NCBI RefSeq assembly: GCF_044458865.1
Contig: NZ_JBITIH010000017.1
Location: forward strand, 62,001 to 126,000
Length of the DNA: 64,000 nucleotides
Source: Micromonospora_G sp044458865
GTDB lineage: Bacteria; Actinomycetota; Actinomycetes; Mycobacteriales; Micromonosporaceae
Direction: 5' to 3'
Shown here: positions 15,090 through 25,208 of the stretch, piece by piece
Numbering within the stretch: position 1 is the stretch's first letter
How the letters are laid out: each line of letters opens with the position of its first letter
Program-made: the position numbers and the translations under genes
The notes under the pieces: model-generated
Seen by the model: only the letters and a program-made list of their open reading frames with translations
Told to the model about the DNA's origin: nothing
Databases searched by the model: none

Positions 15090-15851
15090 ATGAGCGGGTT
15101 CACCGTGCTCCTGCTCGGCGGCACCGGGGAGGCCCGTCGCCTGGCGTCGCTGCTGGCCCGGGAGCGGCCGGACCTGCGGGTGGTGACCTCGCTCGCCGGC
15201 CGGGTGGCCCGACCGGCACTGCCCGACGGGGAGGTCCGGGTCGGTGGGTTCGGCGGGCCGGCGGGGCTGGCCGAGTGGCTGCGCCGGGAGCGGGTCGGCG
15301 CGGTGGTCGACGCGACCCACCCGTTCGCCGCCCGGATCAGCACCTCGGCGGTGACCGCCTGTGCGGAGGTCGGGCTGCCGCTGCTGGTCGTACGCCGACC
15401 GGGCTGGACCGAGCGGCCCGGTGACGACTGGCGGCGGGTGCCGTCACTGGAGGCCGCCGCCGGGACGATCGCCGGGCTGGGGGAGCGGGTCTTCCTCAGT
15501 ACCGGGCGGCAGAGCGTCGCCGTCTTCGCCGGGTTGGACCGACACTGGTTCCTGGTTCGCTCGGTGGACCCACCGGACCCGCCGCTGCCACGCCGCCTGG
15601 CGGTGGTGTTGGACCGGGGGCCGTTCACCGTCGCCGGTGAGCGGGAGTTGTTGCGCCGGTACGAGATCGAGGTGCTGGTCACCAAGGACAGCGGCGGCAC
15701 GATGACGGCCGCGAAGCTGGAGGCGGCCCGCGAGTTGGGCCTCCCGGTGGTGTTGGTCGACCGCCCGCCGACCCCTCCCGCCGACCGGGTGGAGCACATC
15801 GAGGATGTCGTCTCCTGGCTCTCCACGCTGGGGGCCACCCCGGGTTCGTAG
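15090..15851 (+). CDS. cobK: Precorrin-6A / cobalt-precorrin-6A reductase
   Basis: A 253-residue CobK/CbiJ NAD(P)H-dependent reductase. The N-terminal LLLGGTGEARRLA, VVDATHPFAARIS, the STGRQSV loop and LVTKDSGG near the C terminus are family signatures. It reduces the macrocycle before CobL acts. It is transcribed away from cbiD with a short shared promoter region and is the last cobalamin gene of block 1. Confidence 0.92.
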   Translation: MSGFTVLLLGGTGEARRLASLLARERPDLRVVTSLAGRVARPALPDGEVRVGGFGGPAGLAEWLRRERVGAVVDATHPFAARISTSAVTACAEVGLPLLVVRRPGWTERPGDDWRRVPSLEAAAGTIAGLGERVFLSTGRQSVAVFAGLDRHWFLVRSVDPPDPPLPRRLAVVLDRGPFTVAGERELLRRYEIEVLVTKDSGGTMTAAKLEAARELGLPVVLVDRPPTPPADRVEHIEDVVSWLSTLGATPGS

Positions 15852-16360
15852 TCGCGCCTGGCCGCGGCTCGTCACCGGGACCTGGAGACCGTGGTGCGAT
15901 CGTTTCGAGCTGCTGAGGTGCGCCCGCACGCGGCGGTGCTCGCTGGGATACATCGGGCCCGATGATCGCCGATCGTGCCGACCACCGGGCCCGCCCCCGT
16001 ACCACGTATGTCGCCTGTGGAGCGAAATCGGTGGCTGACAAGGTGGTGGGCCCTGTCACTCCTCCCGTCACCGATCTGAACCAAGAATCCCCTTCGCCAC
16101 TAAGCGCTTTCGTAGCCGTTGACTGAGCCGTCGACATCCGCCACGGTTCGTTGGGCGGTCTAGGTCCTGTCACTCAGCCGCGGCTATCTCGATCTACGAC
16201 CGGGGCCTCTGCCCGGCGCGCCGACGAAGGCATCGCTGACCAGCACGATCAGCTTCAGCCCTGGACCGCGAAGCAGCGAACCGGCAGAATCGGCGCCGGC
16301 AGATATCACGCCGTGCGGCAAAAGCTGCTGCGGGACTCATCGGCGCGGGAGTGATTTGGT
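15852..16360. other. 509-bp region without a convincing gene
   Basis: Between cobK and the AfsR-like regulator. Codon-position bias is weak in all frames and GC is somewhat lower than in the flanks. The hexamer-plus context CCTGTCACTC occurs twice (about 16,046 and 16,167). I see no hairpin, operator or homology to a known element. It marks the left edge of the segment that separates the two cobalamin blocks. Confidence 0.5.
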
Positions 16361-19300
16361 ATGGATGCCGCGTCCCGGATCCACGTCGGCGAACTGGTCG
16401 CGCACCACCGCCGAAGGGTCGGGCTCACCCAGGACGCGCTGGCGGGGCGCAGCGGCGTCAGCGTCCGGGCACTGCGCGACATCGAGAAGGATCGGGTGCG
16501 CCAGCCGCACGCCGACTCGTTGCGGCGGCTGGCGGTGGCACTCGACCTGTCGGCCGCCGACCGGGACGAACTGCTGTCGGCGGCCCGGGTCGAGAGCCGG
16601 CCCGGCGGCGACCGCCTCCGGGTCGACGTACTCGGGCCGCTCACGGTGAGCCGTGGCGGCCGGGCGGTCACCTTCGCCACGTCGGCCCAGCGCGGACTGC
16701 TCGGAATGCTGGCGTTACGGCTCAACGCGTCGGTCGCCCGCGACGAGATCGTCGAGGTGCTCTGGGGAACCCAGCCGCCCAAGACGGCGGTCACCCAGAT
16801 CCACATGGCGGTCGGGCAGCTTCGCACGATGCTGGAGCCGGCCCGCGCCCAGCGCTCGCCCGGCGGGGTGATCCAACTCGACCACGCCGGCTACCGGCTG
16901 CGCCTCGGCGACGACCAGGTCGACCTCGCCAGCTTCACCGCCATGCTCGCGCGGGCCAGGACGCTGCGGGATCAGCGCCCCGACGAGGCCCTGGACCTGC
17001 TCGACCAGTCACTGCTCTGGTGGCGCGGCCCGGTGCTGGCCGACGCCAACCCCCGGCTACGCGACCACCCGGTAGCCGTCGAGGCCGGCCAGCAGCGACT
17101 GGCCGCCGCCCTGCTACTGGCCGACATCGCCATCGAGCTACGCCGGTACGAGCGGGCCGTGGCGCCGCTACGTCACCTCGCGCAGGACGCGCCCTACCAC
17201 GAAGGGGTGCACGCCCGACTGATACTGGCCCTCGCCGGATGCGGTGAGCGGGCCACGGCGCTACGTCTCTTCGCCGAAGTGCGTGACCGCCTGGTCGACG
17301 AACTCGGCGTGGAACCGGCCCAGGAGATACGGGCCGCGCACCTGCGGGTACTGCGCGACGAGGTGCCCGAGCGCGACGGCGACCCCGACGGCGACGGGTC
17401 ACCGGAGGCGGTCCGCGTACCGCGACGCGACGCGTGGGTGGTGCCATCGCTGTTGCCGCCGGACATCGCCGACTTCACCGGCCGGGAGAGGCTGGTCGAA
17501 GAGGTGCACACGCTGCTGACCGGCGGCTCGAACGCCCTGATGATCGCGGCCATCGCCGGCATGGGCGGGGTGGGCAAGAGCGCGCTCGCCGTGCACGTGG
17601 CGCACCTGGCCGCCACCGCCTACCCCGACGGTCAGCTCTACGTGAACCTGCGTGGCTCAGAGCCACGCCCGCTGGAACCGGGCGAGGTCCTCGCCCGGTT
17701 CCTCCGTTCACTGGGCGTCGACAACCGGGCCGTCCCCGACGACGTGGTGGAACGGGCCGCCCTCTACCGCAGCCGGCTCGCCGACCGACGAGTGCTGGTC
17801 GTGCTGGACAACGCCGCCTCCGAGGAGCAGATCCGGCCGCTGCTGCCCGGCGCGTCAACCTGTGCGGTACTGGTCACCGGTCGATCCCGGTTGACCGGGG
17901 TCGAGGGCGCACGCTGGATCGACCTGGACGTGTTCGACCCGGACAACTCGCTGCGTCTGCTGGGCCGGATCACCGGCGAGCAGCGGGTCGCGTCGGAGCA
18001 GGCCGACGCGGCCGAGATCGTACGACTCTGTGGCGGCCTGCCCCTGGCCGTACGGGTCGCGGGCGCCCGTCTCATGGCCCGGCCGGGCTGGCGCCTGGCG
18101 TACTTCGCCGGGCTGCTCGCCGACGAACGGCGTCGCCTGGACCGACTGGCCACCGGGGACCTGGAGGTCCGCGCGTCCCTGACGCTGAGCTATCAGGGCC
18201 TGCCCGACACGGCCCGGCGGCTGTTCCGGATGCTCGGGCTCTTCACCACGCAGGACTTCCCGCACTGGCTGACGGCCTGCCTACTCGGCATCTCCCTCGA
18301 CGACGCCACCGAGCACGTCGACGCGCTGGTCGACGCGCAACTGCTGGCGATGTCGGCGCCCGACCGGATCGGGCAGATCCGCTACCGTTTCCATGATCTC
18401 GTGCGGCTCTACGCACGGGAGCGCGCCGAGGCCGAGGAGGGCGCCGACGGCTGCGCGGCGGTGCTGGCCCGGGGCCACGGGGCCTGGTTGGCGTTCGCCG
18501 AGCGGATGGCAACCGACGTGCCCGGCCCCTGCTACGCGCCGATCCACGGGTCCGCGCCCCGCACCCCGATCGGGTTCGTCACCGACGGGTCCATGCCACG
18601 GTTCGAGGCACTGGACTGGTTCGACGCCGAGCGGTCGGCGTTGCGGGCCCTGATCCGCCAGGCCTGCGACCTTGGCCTGGACGAGCTCGCCTTCGGGCTG
18701 GCCGGGTGCCTGGAGAAGTACTTCGACATTCGCGGGATGTACGTCGAATGGATCGCCACCAACGAGCTGGTGATCGAAACCTGCCGTCATAACGGCAACC
18801 TGCTCGGCGAGGCCGTCATGTTGCGCGGGCTCGTCGACGTACGCACCTGGAACGGCACCCAGGGGGCCGGCGAGGCGATGACGGTGTTGCGGGCGGAGGG
18901 AGCCCGGCTGCTGGAGATGTTCTCCAAGCTGGGGGAGCGGCGGGGCATGGCGGATGCCGCCGTCATCTGTTCCTGGGGGCTCACCGCACAGGGCGCCGTC
19001 GAGGAGGCGATGGCGATGGCGCAGGACTCGCTCCGTCTCGCCGAGGAGACCGGCCATCTCGGCGGGCAGGCCCGCGCCCATGTCGCGCTCGCGCTCGCGT
19101 ACAGCGAGCAGACGCGGCTGGAGCGGGTGCTCACCCATCTCCACACGGCCCTGGAGTTGTCTCGCGTACTGGGCAGCTCGCGCTACGAGTCGACCGTGCA
19201 GCAGTTTCTGGGCATCGCCTACCGGGAGGCGGGGGATCTCGACTCCAGCCGGAAGGCTCTCGCCGAGTCGCTGGTGATCTCCGGGCGCTACCGTGACCAC

Positions 19301-19705
19301 TACGCCGAGGTGTTGACCATGCTGGCGCTGGCCCGTGTCCACCTACGCGGCGGTGATCCGCGGGCGGCCCGGGAAGCGGCGGCGACCTCCCTCGCGATGG
19401 GACGGGAGTACACGATGACCCATCACATCGCGGACGCGCTCCAGGTGCTCGGCGAGGTCGCGCTGGCCCGGGGACGGCCGGACGAGGCGATCACGCACCT
19501 GGAGGAGTCGGTGCGGCTGTGGCGAACCCGGGGCTGGCCCTCCTTCCTCGCCGGCGCACTGACGATCACCGGTGCGGCGTACCGGGAGAGTGACCCGTCC
19601 ACTGCCCGACGCACGTGGACCGAAGCGTTCGATCTGTACACCGGCCTGGGAGACGACACGCGTTCCGGTGACGTCGCCCGGCTACTCCAGGGACTGGGGG
19701 ACTAG
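16361..19705 (+). CDS. AfsR/SARP-type regulator with N-terminal XRE helix-turn-helix
   Basis: An 1114-residue signalling ATPase. Domains in order: XRE helix-turn-helix (about 8-66), OmpR-like winged helix (85-160), bacterial transcriptional activation domain (175-325), NB-ARC ATPase (about 365-620) with P-loop GMGGVGKSALA and VLVVLDNA Walker B, then TPR-like helices to the C terminus (about 780-1100). AfsR-class proteins activate secondary metabolism in response to phosphorylation or ligand. The additional XRE domain gives it two DNA-binding modules. It stands alone between blocks of cobalamin genes; its target is unknown. Confidence 0.88.
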   Translation: MDAASRIHVGELVAHHRRRVGLTQDALAGRSGVSVRALRDIEKDRVRQPHADSLRRLAVALDLSAADRDELLSAARVESRPGGDRLRVDVLGPLTVSRGGRAVTFATSAQRGLLGMLALRLNASVARDEIVEVLWGTQPPKTAVTQIHMAVGQLRTMLEPARAQRSPGGVIQLDHAGYRLRLGDDQVDLASFTAMLARARTLRDQRPDEALDLLDQSLLWWRGPVLADANPRLRDHPVAVEAGQQRLAAALLLADIAIELRRYERAVAPLRHLAQDAPYHEGVHARLILALAGCGERATALRLFAEVRDRLVDELGVEPAQEIRAAHLRVLRDEVPERDGDPDGDGSPEAVRVPRRDAWVVPSLLPPDIADFTGRERLVEEVHTLLTGGSNALMIAAIAGMGGVGKSALAVHVAHLAATAYPDGQLYVNLRGSEPRPLEPGEVLARFLRSLGVDNRAVPDDVVERAALYRSRLADRRVLVVLDNAASEEQIRPLLPGASTCAVLVTGRSRLTGVEGARWIDLDVFDPDNSLRLLGRITGEQRVASEQADAAEIVRLCGGLPLAVRVAGARLMARPGWRLAYFAGLLADERRRLDRLATGDLEVRASLTLSYQGLPDTARRLFRMLGLFTTQDFPHWLTACLLGISLDDATEHVDALVDAQLLAMSAPDRIGQIRYRFHDLVRLYARERAEAEEGADGCAAVLARGHGAWLAFAERMATDVPGPCYAPIHGSAPRTPIGFVTDGSMPRFEALDWFDAERSALRALIRQACDLGLDELAFGLAGCLEKYFDIRGMYVEWIATNELVIETCRHNGNLLGEAVMLRGLVDVRTWNGTQGAGEAMTVLRAEGARLLEMFSKLGERRGMADAAVICSWGLTAQGAVEEAMAMAQDSLRLAEETGHLGGQARAHVALALAYSEQTRLERVLTHLHTALELSRVLGSSRYESTVQQFLGIAYREAGDLDSSRKALAESLVISGRYRDHYAEVLTMLALARVHLRGGDPRAAREAAATSLAMGREYTMTHHIADALQVLGEVALARGRPDEAITHLEESVRLWRTRGWPSFLAGALTITGAAYRESDPSTARRTWTEAFDLYTGLGDDTRSGDVARLLQGLGD

Positions 19706-19720
19706 GAACCGACGAGGCGA

Positions 19721-19751
19721 GCCCGAGGGAGGCGAACTGCCGCTCTCGGGC
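19721..19751 (+). terminator. Stem-loop terminator after the AfsR-like gene
   Basis: GCCCGAG (19721-19727) pairs with CTCGGGC (19745-19751) across a 17-nt loop, 15 bp after the stop codon. No U-tract follows, which is common in GC-rich actinobacteria. Confidence 0.6.
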
Positions 19752-19805
19752 CCTTCCGTCGTGTGGGCTCGACTTCTCACCCCAGGGCGTACGGGATCGG
19801 CCGTC

Positions 19806-20012
19806 CTAGTCTCGTCTCCGCGCCGCGAGCCCACCGGCGATTGCCAGGATGACTCCGACGACGATCAGCGCGTAGAACAGGAGTTGCAGCATTCCGCCGC
19901 CGATGTTCGGGCCACCCCAGCTTTCGGGGAATTCCTCTCTCGCCCACAGATTGACGAGCGCGCCGACCAGTCCGGCAATTGCAGAGAATGCGCCAAGCTT
20001 TATCAGTCGCAC
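19806..20012 (-). CDS. Small membrane protein with two hydrophobic segments
   Basis: 68 residues from GTG 20012, which has GGAGGT four bases upstream; a longer in-frame start at 20108 lacks such a site. An N-terminal helix (LGAFSAIAGLVGALVNLW) and a second helix (LLFYALIVVGVILAIAGGL) flank an extracytoplasmic stretch, and the protein ends in ARRRD, a positive-inside tail. Family unknown. It lies tail-to-tail with the AfsR-like gene. Confidence 0.65.
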   Translation of the reverse strand: MRLIKLGAFSAIAGLVGALVNLWAREEFPESWGGPNIGGGMLQLLFYALIVVGVILAIAGGLAARRRD

Positions 20013-20275
20013 AGGGACCTCCGCTCCTGAACGATCCGGGACGGACCGTGGTGAGGTCCACAGGGTATACGGCGGTGGTCCACGGTTGATCCTTCCTTGA
20101 TTGTCCACGTCGTTGGAAAATGATTCAGCAGAGTGCGAGTCGACGGAGCAGGCTTCCGATCGACAACGAGTCGGAGTCGACCGCTGTCTGGCCGGAAACC
20201 TGCTCCGAACGATTGTGCGCGGTCAGGCACCTACCGTTTGTGGCGAGACGACCGGCCGCGACGCGGATCCTCGGC

Positions 20276-21070
20276 TCAGGTGTCGTCGCCGAAGGCCGTG
20301 ACCGCGGCCCAGTACTCGCCAGCGACGACGCGGCAGCTGTACCTGAGGGGGTTCAACGAGCCGTAGGCGTAGTCGCAGTTGTTCACCAGGTGGCTGAAAA
20401 ACGTGTTGTCGCACGCTGACTTGTGGTTTCCCGGGGCCTCGTAACACAGGTCGTGCCGGGCGCACGGCCCACGGAAGTCCGCGAAGAGGTACGAGTCCGG
20501 CGAGCTCGTGCAGTAGTCGTGAAGGGATCCGCGACTGGGGTCGTACACGTAGTTCGATGGCACGGTCACCAACGAGGCCATGATCGTGGGTCCGCCCAGG
20601 CCCAGCGTGACCGGTGCATAGTCGGAGAGCAGAACACTCACCGGGAATGCGGTCGTGCGGTCGAACGGGACCGTCTGTACGAGATTGGTGCCCACGATGC
20701 GATACGTCGCGGGAAGCAGGCTCCCCTTCGCGTCGATCGCGTACGGGGCGTCGTACGCTCCGACGACCTTGCCAGTGGCGTCCCTGACGAGGACCTCGCT
20801 GGAGAAGGAGGCGTCGCCCTGCGCCGTCTTCTCCGTACTCTTCACCGGGCTCAGACTTCCGCCAGGGGGAACGGCGGCGGCGATCTGGTACGAGTGCGGT
20901 GCGTTCGTCCCGGGCACCGTGACCGGCGCCAGCCCGTTGGTCGGAGCCGTGGAAACGACGACGATCGAGGGCCCGTTGGCCGCGGCCGAGGCGATCCCCG
21001 ATCCGAAGGGGACGACGACGGACATTGTGACGCTGGCGGCGACCGCCAGCAGTCGTGATCTTGCATTCAT
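20276..21070 (-). CDS. Secreted protein with prokaryotic phospholipase A2 domain
   Basis: 264 residues from ATG 21070 (GGGGAGAG upstream). The first ~35 residues are a Sec signal peptide ending near GIASAAANG. The last ~95 residues contain the bacterial/fungal PLA2 core: PCARHDLCYE supplies the His-Asp catalytic pair, and SACDNTFFSHL the second Asp and a disulfide cysteine, with more cysteines at DYC, NNC and SCR. A central domain of ~140 residues is unassigned. Expected to hydrolyse phospholipids outside the cell. The open frame upstream of 21070 is not needed. Confidence 0.82.
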   Translation of the reverse strand: MNARSRLLAVAASVTMSVVVPFGSGIASAAANGPSIVVVSTAPTNGLAPVTVPGTNAPHSYQIAAAVPPGGSLSPVKSTEKTAQGDASFSSEVLVRDATGKVVGAYDAPYAIDAKGSLLPATYRIVGTNLVQTVPFDRTTAFPVSVLLSDYAPVTLGLGGPTIMASLVTVPSNYVYDPSRGSLHDYCTSSPDSYLFADFRGPCARHDLCYEAPGNHKSACDNTFFSHLVNNCDYAYGSLNPLRYSCRVVAGEYWAAVTAFGDDT

Positions 21071-21632
21071 TCGTGACTCTCCCCGCTCATCGCCCTGGGC
21101 GATAGTTGACATGACGCAATGTGCCTCCGATGCGGCGGCCAACCCCACGAGGGACAATGTGGAGTTTCTGTCACCCGTGGGCGCTGCCCCAGGAGGTGTC
21201 AGAAGCATGGTTCGACCTGCTAACACGTCGCTAAAACAGCGACTTAACTCCGGCTTACCGTGGTGTCGCCCGGTTCCCGAATCCATCGCCCCTGGTCGTT
21301 GAACGCCTACCCCTGTGGCTCGGAGCCGGGGTCTTCGGGCCGGGGATCCGGCGATGTTGCCGACGCGGGTGCGGGAAAGCGTGCGGGTTGCCCTGCCCGG
21401 CAGGTCTCTTCGGCAACCATCGCGGGGTCACGTTCTGCGTACGGGCCGGTCACGAGGCTCACGTTTGGGTGTCGGCTCGGTAACCGGCGCACCGCGCGCT
21501 GTTTCTTTCTGACGCAATGGCAGGAACGGCGGCGCGCGGCGACTGATTGACGTCAGCGCGCGGTTCCGCCGAACCGGTGCCGAATCTGTCGGTCCCGGGC
21601 CTTTCATCACCGACGTGCATCGGAGGTAGGCG
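21071..21632. other. 562-bp divergent intergenic region
   Basis: Between the divergent PLA2 and VWA genes. It must hold both promoters, but I cannot point to convincing -35/-10 pairs. Short open frames here have no ribosome-binding sites and no recognisable product. CGGAGGTAGG immediately before 21633 is the ribosome-binding site of the VWA gene. Confidence 0.5.
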
Positions 21633-23129
21633 ATGGCTTCCACCCGCCGATCGGCTCCACTGGCGGTTCTGCTCGGCATCCTGGCCCTGACCGTGTCCAC
21701 CACCCTGGTCGGCTGTTCCGCCGACAGCGAGGACGACCACGGGTCGGGGCGCCCCCCGGTCTCCCGGGGTGAGGACGAGGACAGCCAGTGGCCCGGAAAA
21801 CAGGGCTCGTCCACCGAGTACGACCCCGAGTCGACTTTCGCCGTCGACGTCGACACCGCGTCGTACGGTTACGCCTCGCGCCTGCTCCGGGAGGGCCGGT
21901 GGCCGGAGCGGGACAAGGTGCGGCCGGAGGAGTTCGTGAACTCCTTCGAGCAGGACTACCCGGAACCGGGTGGAGACGGTTTCGCGGTGCACATCGACGG
22001 TGCGCGCCCACCGACCAATCACGGGACCACCGTCGACGACGAACTGCGGCTGATGCGGGTCGGGCTGCAAACCCGTTCGGACGAGGCGGAGAACCGACCG
22101 GACGCCGCCCTGACCTTCGTCGTGGACACCTCCGGTTCGATGGCTGAGCCCGGCCGGCTCGACCTGGTGCGGGATGCGCTGCACACCCTCGTCGACCAGC
22201 TTCGGCGTACCGAATCGGTGGCCATCGTGGCGTTCAGTGGCGAGGCCCGGGTGGTCCAGGAGATGACCCGTGTCTCCGACGCGGAGCGACTGCACTCCGC
22301 CATCGACTCGTTGCGACCGGAGAGCTTCACGAACCTGGAGGCGGGACTGGTGCTCGGTTACCAGGTGGCCCGGGAAGGCTTCCGCGCCGGCCAGACGAAC
22401 CGGGTGATCGTCCTTTCCGACGGTTTGGCGAACTCCGGGGAGATCGGTGCCGATGCCATCCTGCGGCGGGTCCGGGAGGAGGCGGACAAGGAGATCGCGC
22501 TGCTCGGGGTCGGTGTCGGCAGCGAGTACGGCGACGCCCTGATGGAGCGGTTGGCCGACCGTGGCGACGGGTTCGTGGTGTACGTCGGCGACCGCACGCA
22601 GGCGCGGGAGGTCTTCGTACGGCAGTTGCCGGCGACGTTGACCGTACGGGCACTGGACGCCAAGGTGCAGGTGACGTTCGACCCCGCCACGGTCAGCTCC
22701 TACCGGCTGGTCGGGTACGAGAACCGCGCGCTCGCCGACGACGACTTCCGGGACGACCGGGTCGACGGAGGCGAGGTGGGACCAGGCCACAGTGTCACCG
22801 CGCTCTACGAGGTGCGGCTCAACGGTGAGCGGCCCGCCTCGGCGCGTGCGGCCCAGGTACGGGTGCGCTGGCTCGACCCGCAGGACCGGACGGCGGCCGA
22901 GACGTACGAGTCGGTCACGGTCGGGAACCTCGACGGGCGGTTCGAACTGGCCTCCCCTCGACTGTGGGTGTGTTACGCGGCCGGGTACTTCGCCGAGGCG
23001 CTGCGGCGTATTCCGGCCGGGGAGGAGATCCGGTTGACGGACCTGCGCCGGGTCGCCGAGCGGGCGGCGGAGCAGACCGGGGACCCCAAGGTGGCTGAGC
23101 TGGCCATGTTGATCGGCCAGGTGGCGTAG
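21633..23129 (+). CDS. VWA-domain lipoprotein (YfbK-like)
   Basis: 498 residues. Signal peptide with lipobox LVGC (Cys near residue 30), a Ser/Asp/Glu-rich linker, a von Willebrand-factor N-terminal YfbK-like domain (STFAVDVDTASYGYASRLL), then a VWA domain with the MIDAS motif VVDTSGSM and SFTNLEAGL, and a C-terminal DUF3520-like domain. It should be a surface lipoprotein that binds a protein ligand through a metal site. Role unknown. It is monocistronic as far as visible. Confidence 0.85.
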   Translation: MASTRRSAPLAVLLGILALTVSTTLVGCSADSEDDHGSGRPPVSRGEDEDSQWPGKQGSSTEYDPESTFAVDVDTASYGYASRLLREGRWPERDKVRPEEFVNSFEQDYPEPGGDGFAVHIDGARPPTNHGTTVDDELRLMRVGLQTRSDEAENRPDAALTFVVDTSGSMAEPGRLDLVRDALHTLVDQLRRTESVAIVAFSGEARVVQEMTRVSDAERLHSAIDSLRPESFTNLEAGLVLGYQVAREGFRAGQTNRVIVLSDGLANSGEIGADAILRRVREEADKEIALLGVGVGSEYGDALMERLADRGDGFVVYVGDRTQAREVFVRQLPATLTVRALDAKVQVTFDPATVSSYRLVGYENRALADDDFRDDRVDGGEVGPGHSVTALYEVRLNGERPASARAAQVRVRWLDPQDRTAAETYESVTVGNLDGRFELASPRLWVCYAAGYFAEALRRIPAGEEIRLTDLRRVAERAAEQTGDPKVAELAMLIGQVA

Positions 23130-23283
23130 GGGGCGGAGCCACGATCGACGCCGGTCCAGTGTGCTTGATCAAATCACTGGCCCAGGCACGCCGGACCTGT
23201 GACACTCACTTCCCGTGATCTTGATTGCGCAGTGCGCGGCGCCGGTCAATCACGAACGTCTGGTACAAATCACGGGAGGTGTC

Positions 23284-25143
23284 ATGGCGAGCAGTCGTCC
23301 CGACGGGTCGATACACGCAAGCCTCGGGTCAAGGATCGTCGTAGGGATCATGGTTGCCCTGTCGATGGTGCTCGGTACGCCCGCGCTGGCGGCAGCGGAT
23401 CAGGGAATACAGGTGTCGGTGACGATCGATTCGTTACCTGACGGTCCGGGTAAGCCGGCGACCTTCACCATCTCCTCCACGGAGCCGAAGGTCACAATCT
23501 TCCGCTACGGCTGGACCGCCGTGGCCAATGAGGTTGCCGCGACCGGAACCACCATCCGCTCGGCCACGGTCACACTGACCGTGCCCTCGTACGGCCTCAA
23601 CACGCTCTATGTCACGGCGGTCGACGACAACTTCCACAAGGGCTACGGCTCGGTGGATTTCTCCATCCTGACGCCGCGGGAGGCGACGGCTCGATGGGGG
23701 CTGGAGTCCATGCCCGGCACGACCCGGGAACAGGCGCTGGCCGACCAGTGGCCTGGGCTCGGCGGCGCGACGCCGCTCACCGGCACGAACATCGGTTGGG
23801 CGAACGGCGCTCGCCTGATCGGCGCGGAGACGGTCGACTTCGACGGGCACTCGTCCTACCTGTCGGCGTCGCCGGCGGTTGTCGACACCGCCGGAACCTT
23901 CGCGATCGCCGCCTGGGTCCGGCTGACCGACACGTCCGTGGACCGGACCCTGGCCAGCATGGACGGCAGCGGTCTTGACCCACTCGTTTTCGGCTACCAG
24001 CGGGACACCAACCGGTGGTCGGTGCGGATGCCGTCCAAGGCGGCCTCGCCCCAGGTCGAGTGGGCCGAAGCCCGGTCGACCTCGGTGCCGAAGCCGGGCC
24101 TCTGGACCCACCTGGCGGCGGTGCACAACGCCGCTGACCAGACCCTGAAGCTCTACGTCAACGGCAGCCTGGAGGGGACCGCCAACGGGGTCACCACCTT
24201 CGACGACCCGGCGGGAGAGTTCCGGCTCGGCCGATCGGACTCGTCGTGGTGGCAGGGCAACCTCAGGCTCGTGCAGGTCTACGATCGGGCCCTCACCACC
24301 GCCGACTTCTTCGGCCGGCCCGCGACCGACCCCGAATCCGGCGGCGTGGAGCGGACAGGGTTTTTCGAACCGAGCCAGGTCGGGTTGTGGGGCTTTTCGG
24401 GCGCCAGCTCCTGCTACGAGGAGTCGACCGACCCCTTGGTCTGCAACGCGCCCGACTACAGCCCATTCGGGCGTCAGCTCGGGTTGGCCCAGGGCAGTTT
24501 CGTCGGTTTCGGACACGTCGGCGACGGACTGCTGCTGGACGGAACGCACTGGACCGACGATCCGTTCGACCCGTACTACGGCATGGCGACCAAGGAGTAC
24601 GGCCGGTCGCAGACGAACATCGGTGAGCCGGGCAGTCCGGTGTGGCAGGACAGCCCGGTACTGCGCACGGACCAGTCGTTCACCGTGTCCGTGTGGGCCA
24701 AGCTCGACTCCGCACAGGGAGAGCAGACGGTCGTCTCCCAGGACTCGACCGGCTCTAGCGCCTTCCAGTTGGGGTACCGCCCGGCTGATGGCGGTGAGTG
24801 GGTCTTCAAGATTCGCGCCGATCCCAGTGGCGAGAACGACGCGGAGACCACGTACGCGACGGTGGCGGCCCTGAATCCGACCGGGTGGCACCACCTGGTC
24901 GGGGTGCTCGACGCGACCCGGTCCGAGGCTCGGCTCTACGTGGACGGAGCGCTCGCCCAGACGGTGACGCTCGATCCGGCGTGGAAGCCGTGGCAAGCCT
25001 CGGGTCCGTTGCTGGTGGGCCGGGCGACCACATCGGCGGGCCCAGCGGAGTGGCTCTATGGCGCCGTCGACGACCTGGAGTTGTACCAGGGCGTTATGAG
25101 CGACGGCGGCATCGGGGCTCTGTACGATCGGCAGTCCTGGTAG
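23284..25143 (+). CDS. Secreted protein with two LamG/concanavalin-like domains
   Basis: 619 residues from ATG 23284, which has GGGAGGT ideally spaced; an upstream in-frame start at 23215 would bury the signal peptide. Sec signal peptide ending at PALAAAD (about residue 38), an Ig-like or bacterial beta-sandwich N-terminal region, then two LamG-type jelly rolls (about 190-360 and 440-615), each with the WTHLAAVHNAADQ / WHHLVGVLDATRS strand and a LYVNGSL or LYVDGAL hairpin. Probably binds carbohydrate or a cell-surface ligand. No catalytic domain seen. Confidence 0.82.
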   Translation: MASSRPDGSIHASLGSRIVVGIMVALSMVLGTPALAAADQGIQVSVTIDSLPDGPGKPATFTISSTEPKVTIFRYGWTAVANEVAATGTTIRSATVTLTVPSYGLNTLYVTAVDDNFHKGYGSVDFSILTPREATARWGLESMPGTTREQALADQWPGLGGATPLTGTNIGWANGARLIGAETVDFDGHSSYLSASPAVVDTAGTFAIAAWVRLTDTSVDRTLASMDGSGLDPLVFGYQRDTNRWSVRMPSKAASPQVEWAEARSTSVPKPGLWTHLAAVHNAADQTLKLYVNGSLEGTANGVTTFDDPAGEFRLGRSDSSWWQGNLRLVQVYDRALTTADFFGRPATDPESGGVERTGFFEPSQVGLWGFSGASSCYEESTDPLVCNAPDYSPFGRQLGLAQGSFVGFGHVGDGLLLDGTHWTDDPFDPYYGMATKEYGRSQTNIGEPGSPVWQDSPVLRTDQSFTVSVWAKLDSAQGEQTVVSQDSTGSSAFQLGYRPADGGEWVFKIRADPSGENDAETTYATVAALNPTGWHHLVGVLDATRSEARLYVDGALAQTVTLDPAWKPWQASGPLLVGRATTSAGPAEWLYGAVDDLELYQGVMSDGGIGALYDRQSW

Positions 25144-25176
25144 GCCGTGCGGCCAGCGATTGCGTGAGTGTTCCAC

Positions 25177-25208
25177 CCGAGGGGTCCGGCCGAGGTCGGG
25201 CCCCTCGG
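25177..25208 (+). terminator. Strong stem-loop terminator after the LamG gene
   Basis: CCGAGGGGTCCG (25177-25188) pairs with CGGGCCCCTCGG (25197-25208) with one mismatch and an 8-nt loop, 33 bp past the stop. Confidence 0.75.

Noticed and set aside
15852..16360. Insertion-sequence remnant before the AfsR-like gene
   Set aside because: Weak coding bias and a repeated CCTGTCACTC hinted at it, but I find no terminal inverted repeats, target duplication or transposase motif.
25177..25208. Hairpin considered as part of a regulatory leader for the following short ORF
   Set aside because: Its position right after the LamG stop and its strong stem fit a terminator better; the downstream ORF has no good start near it.
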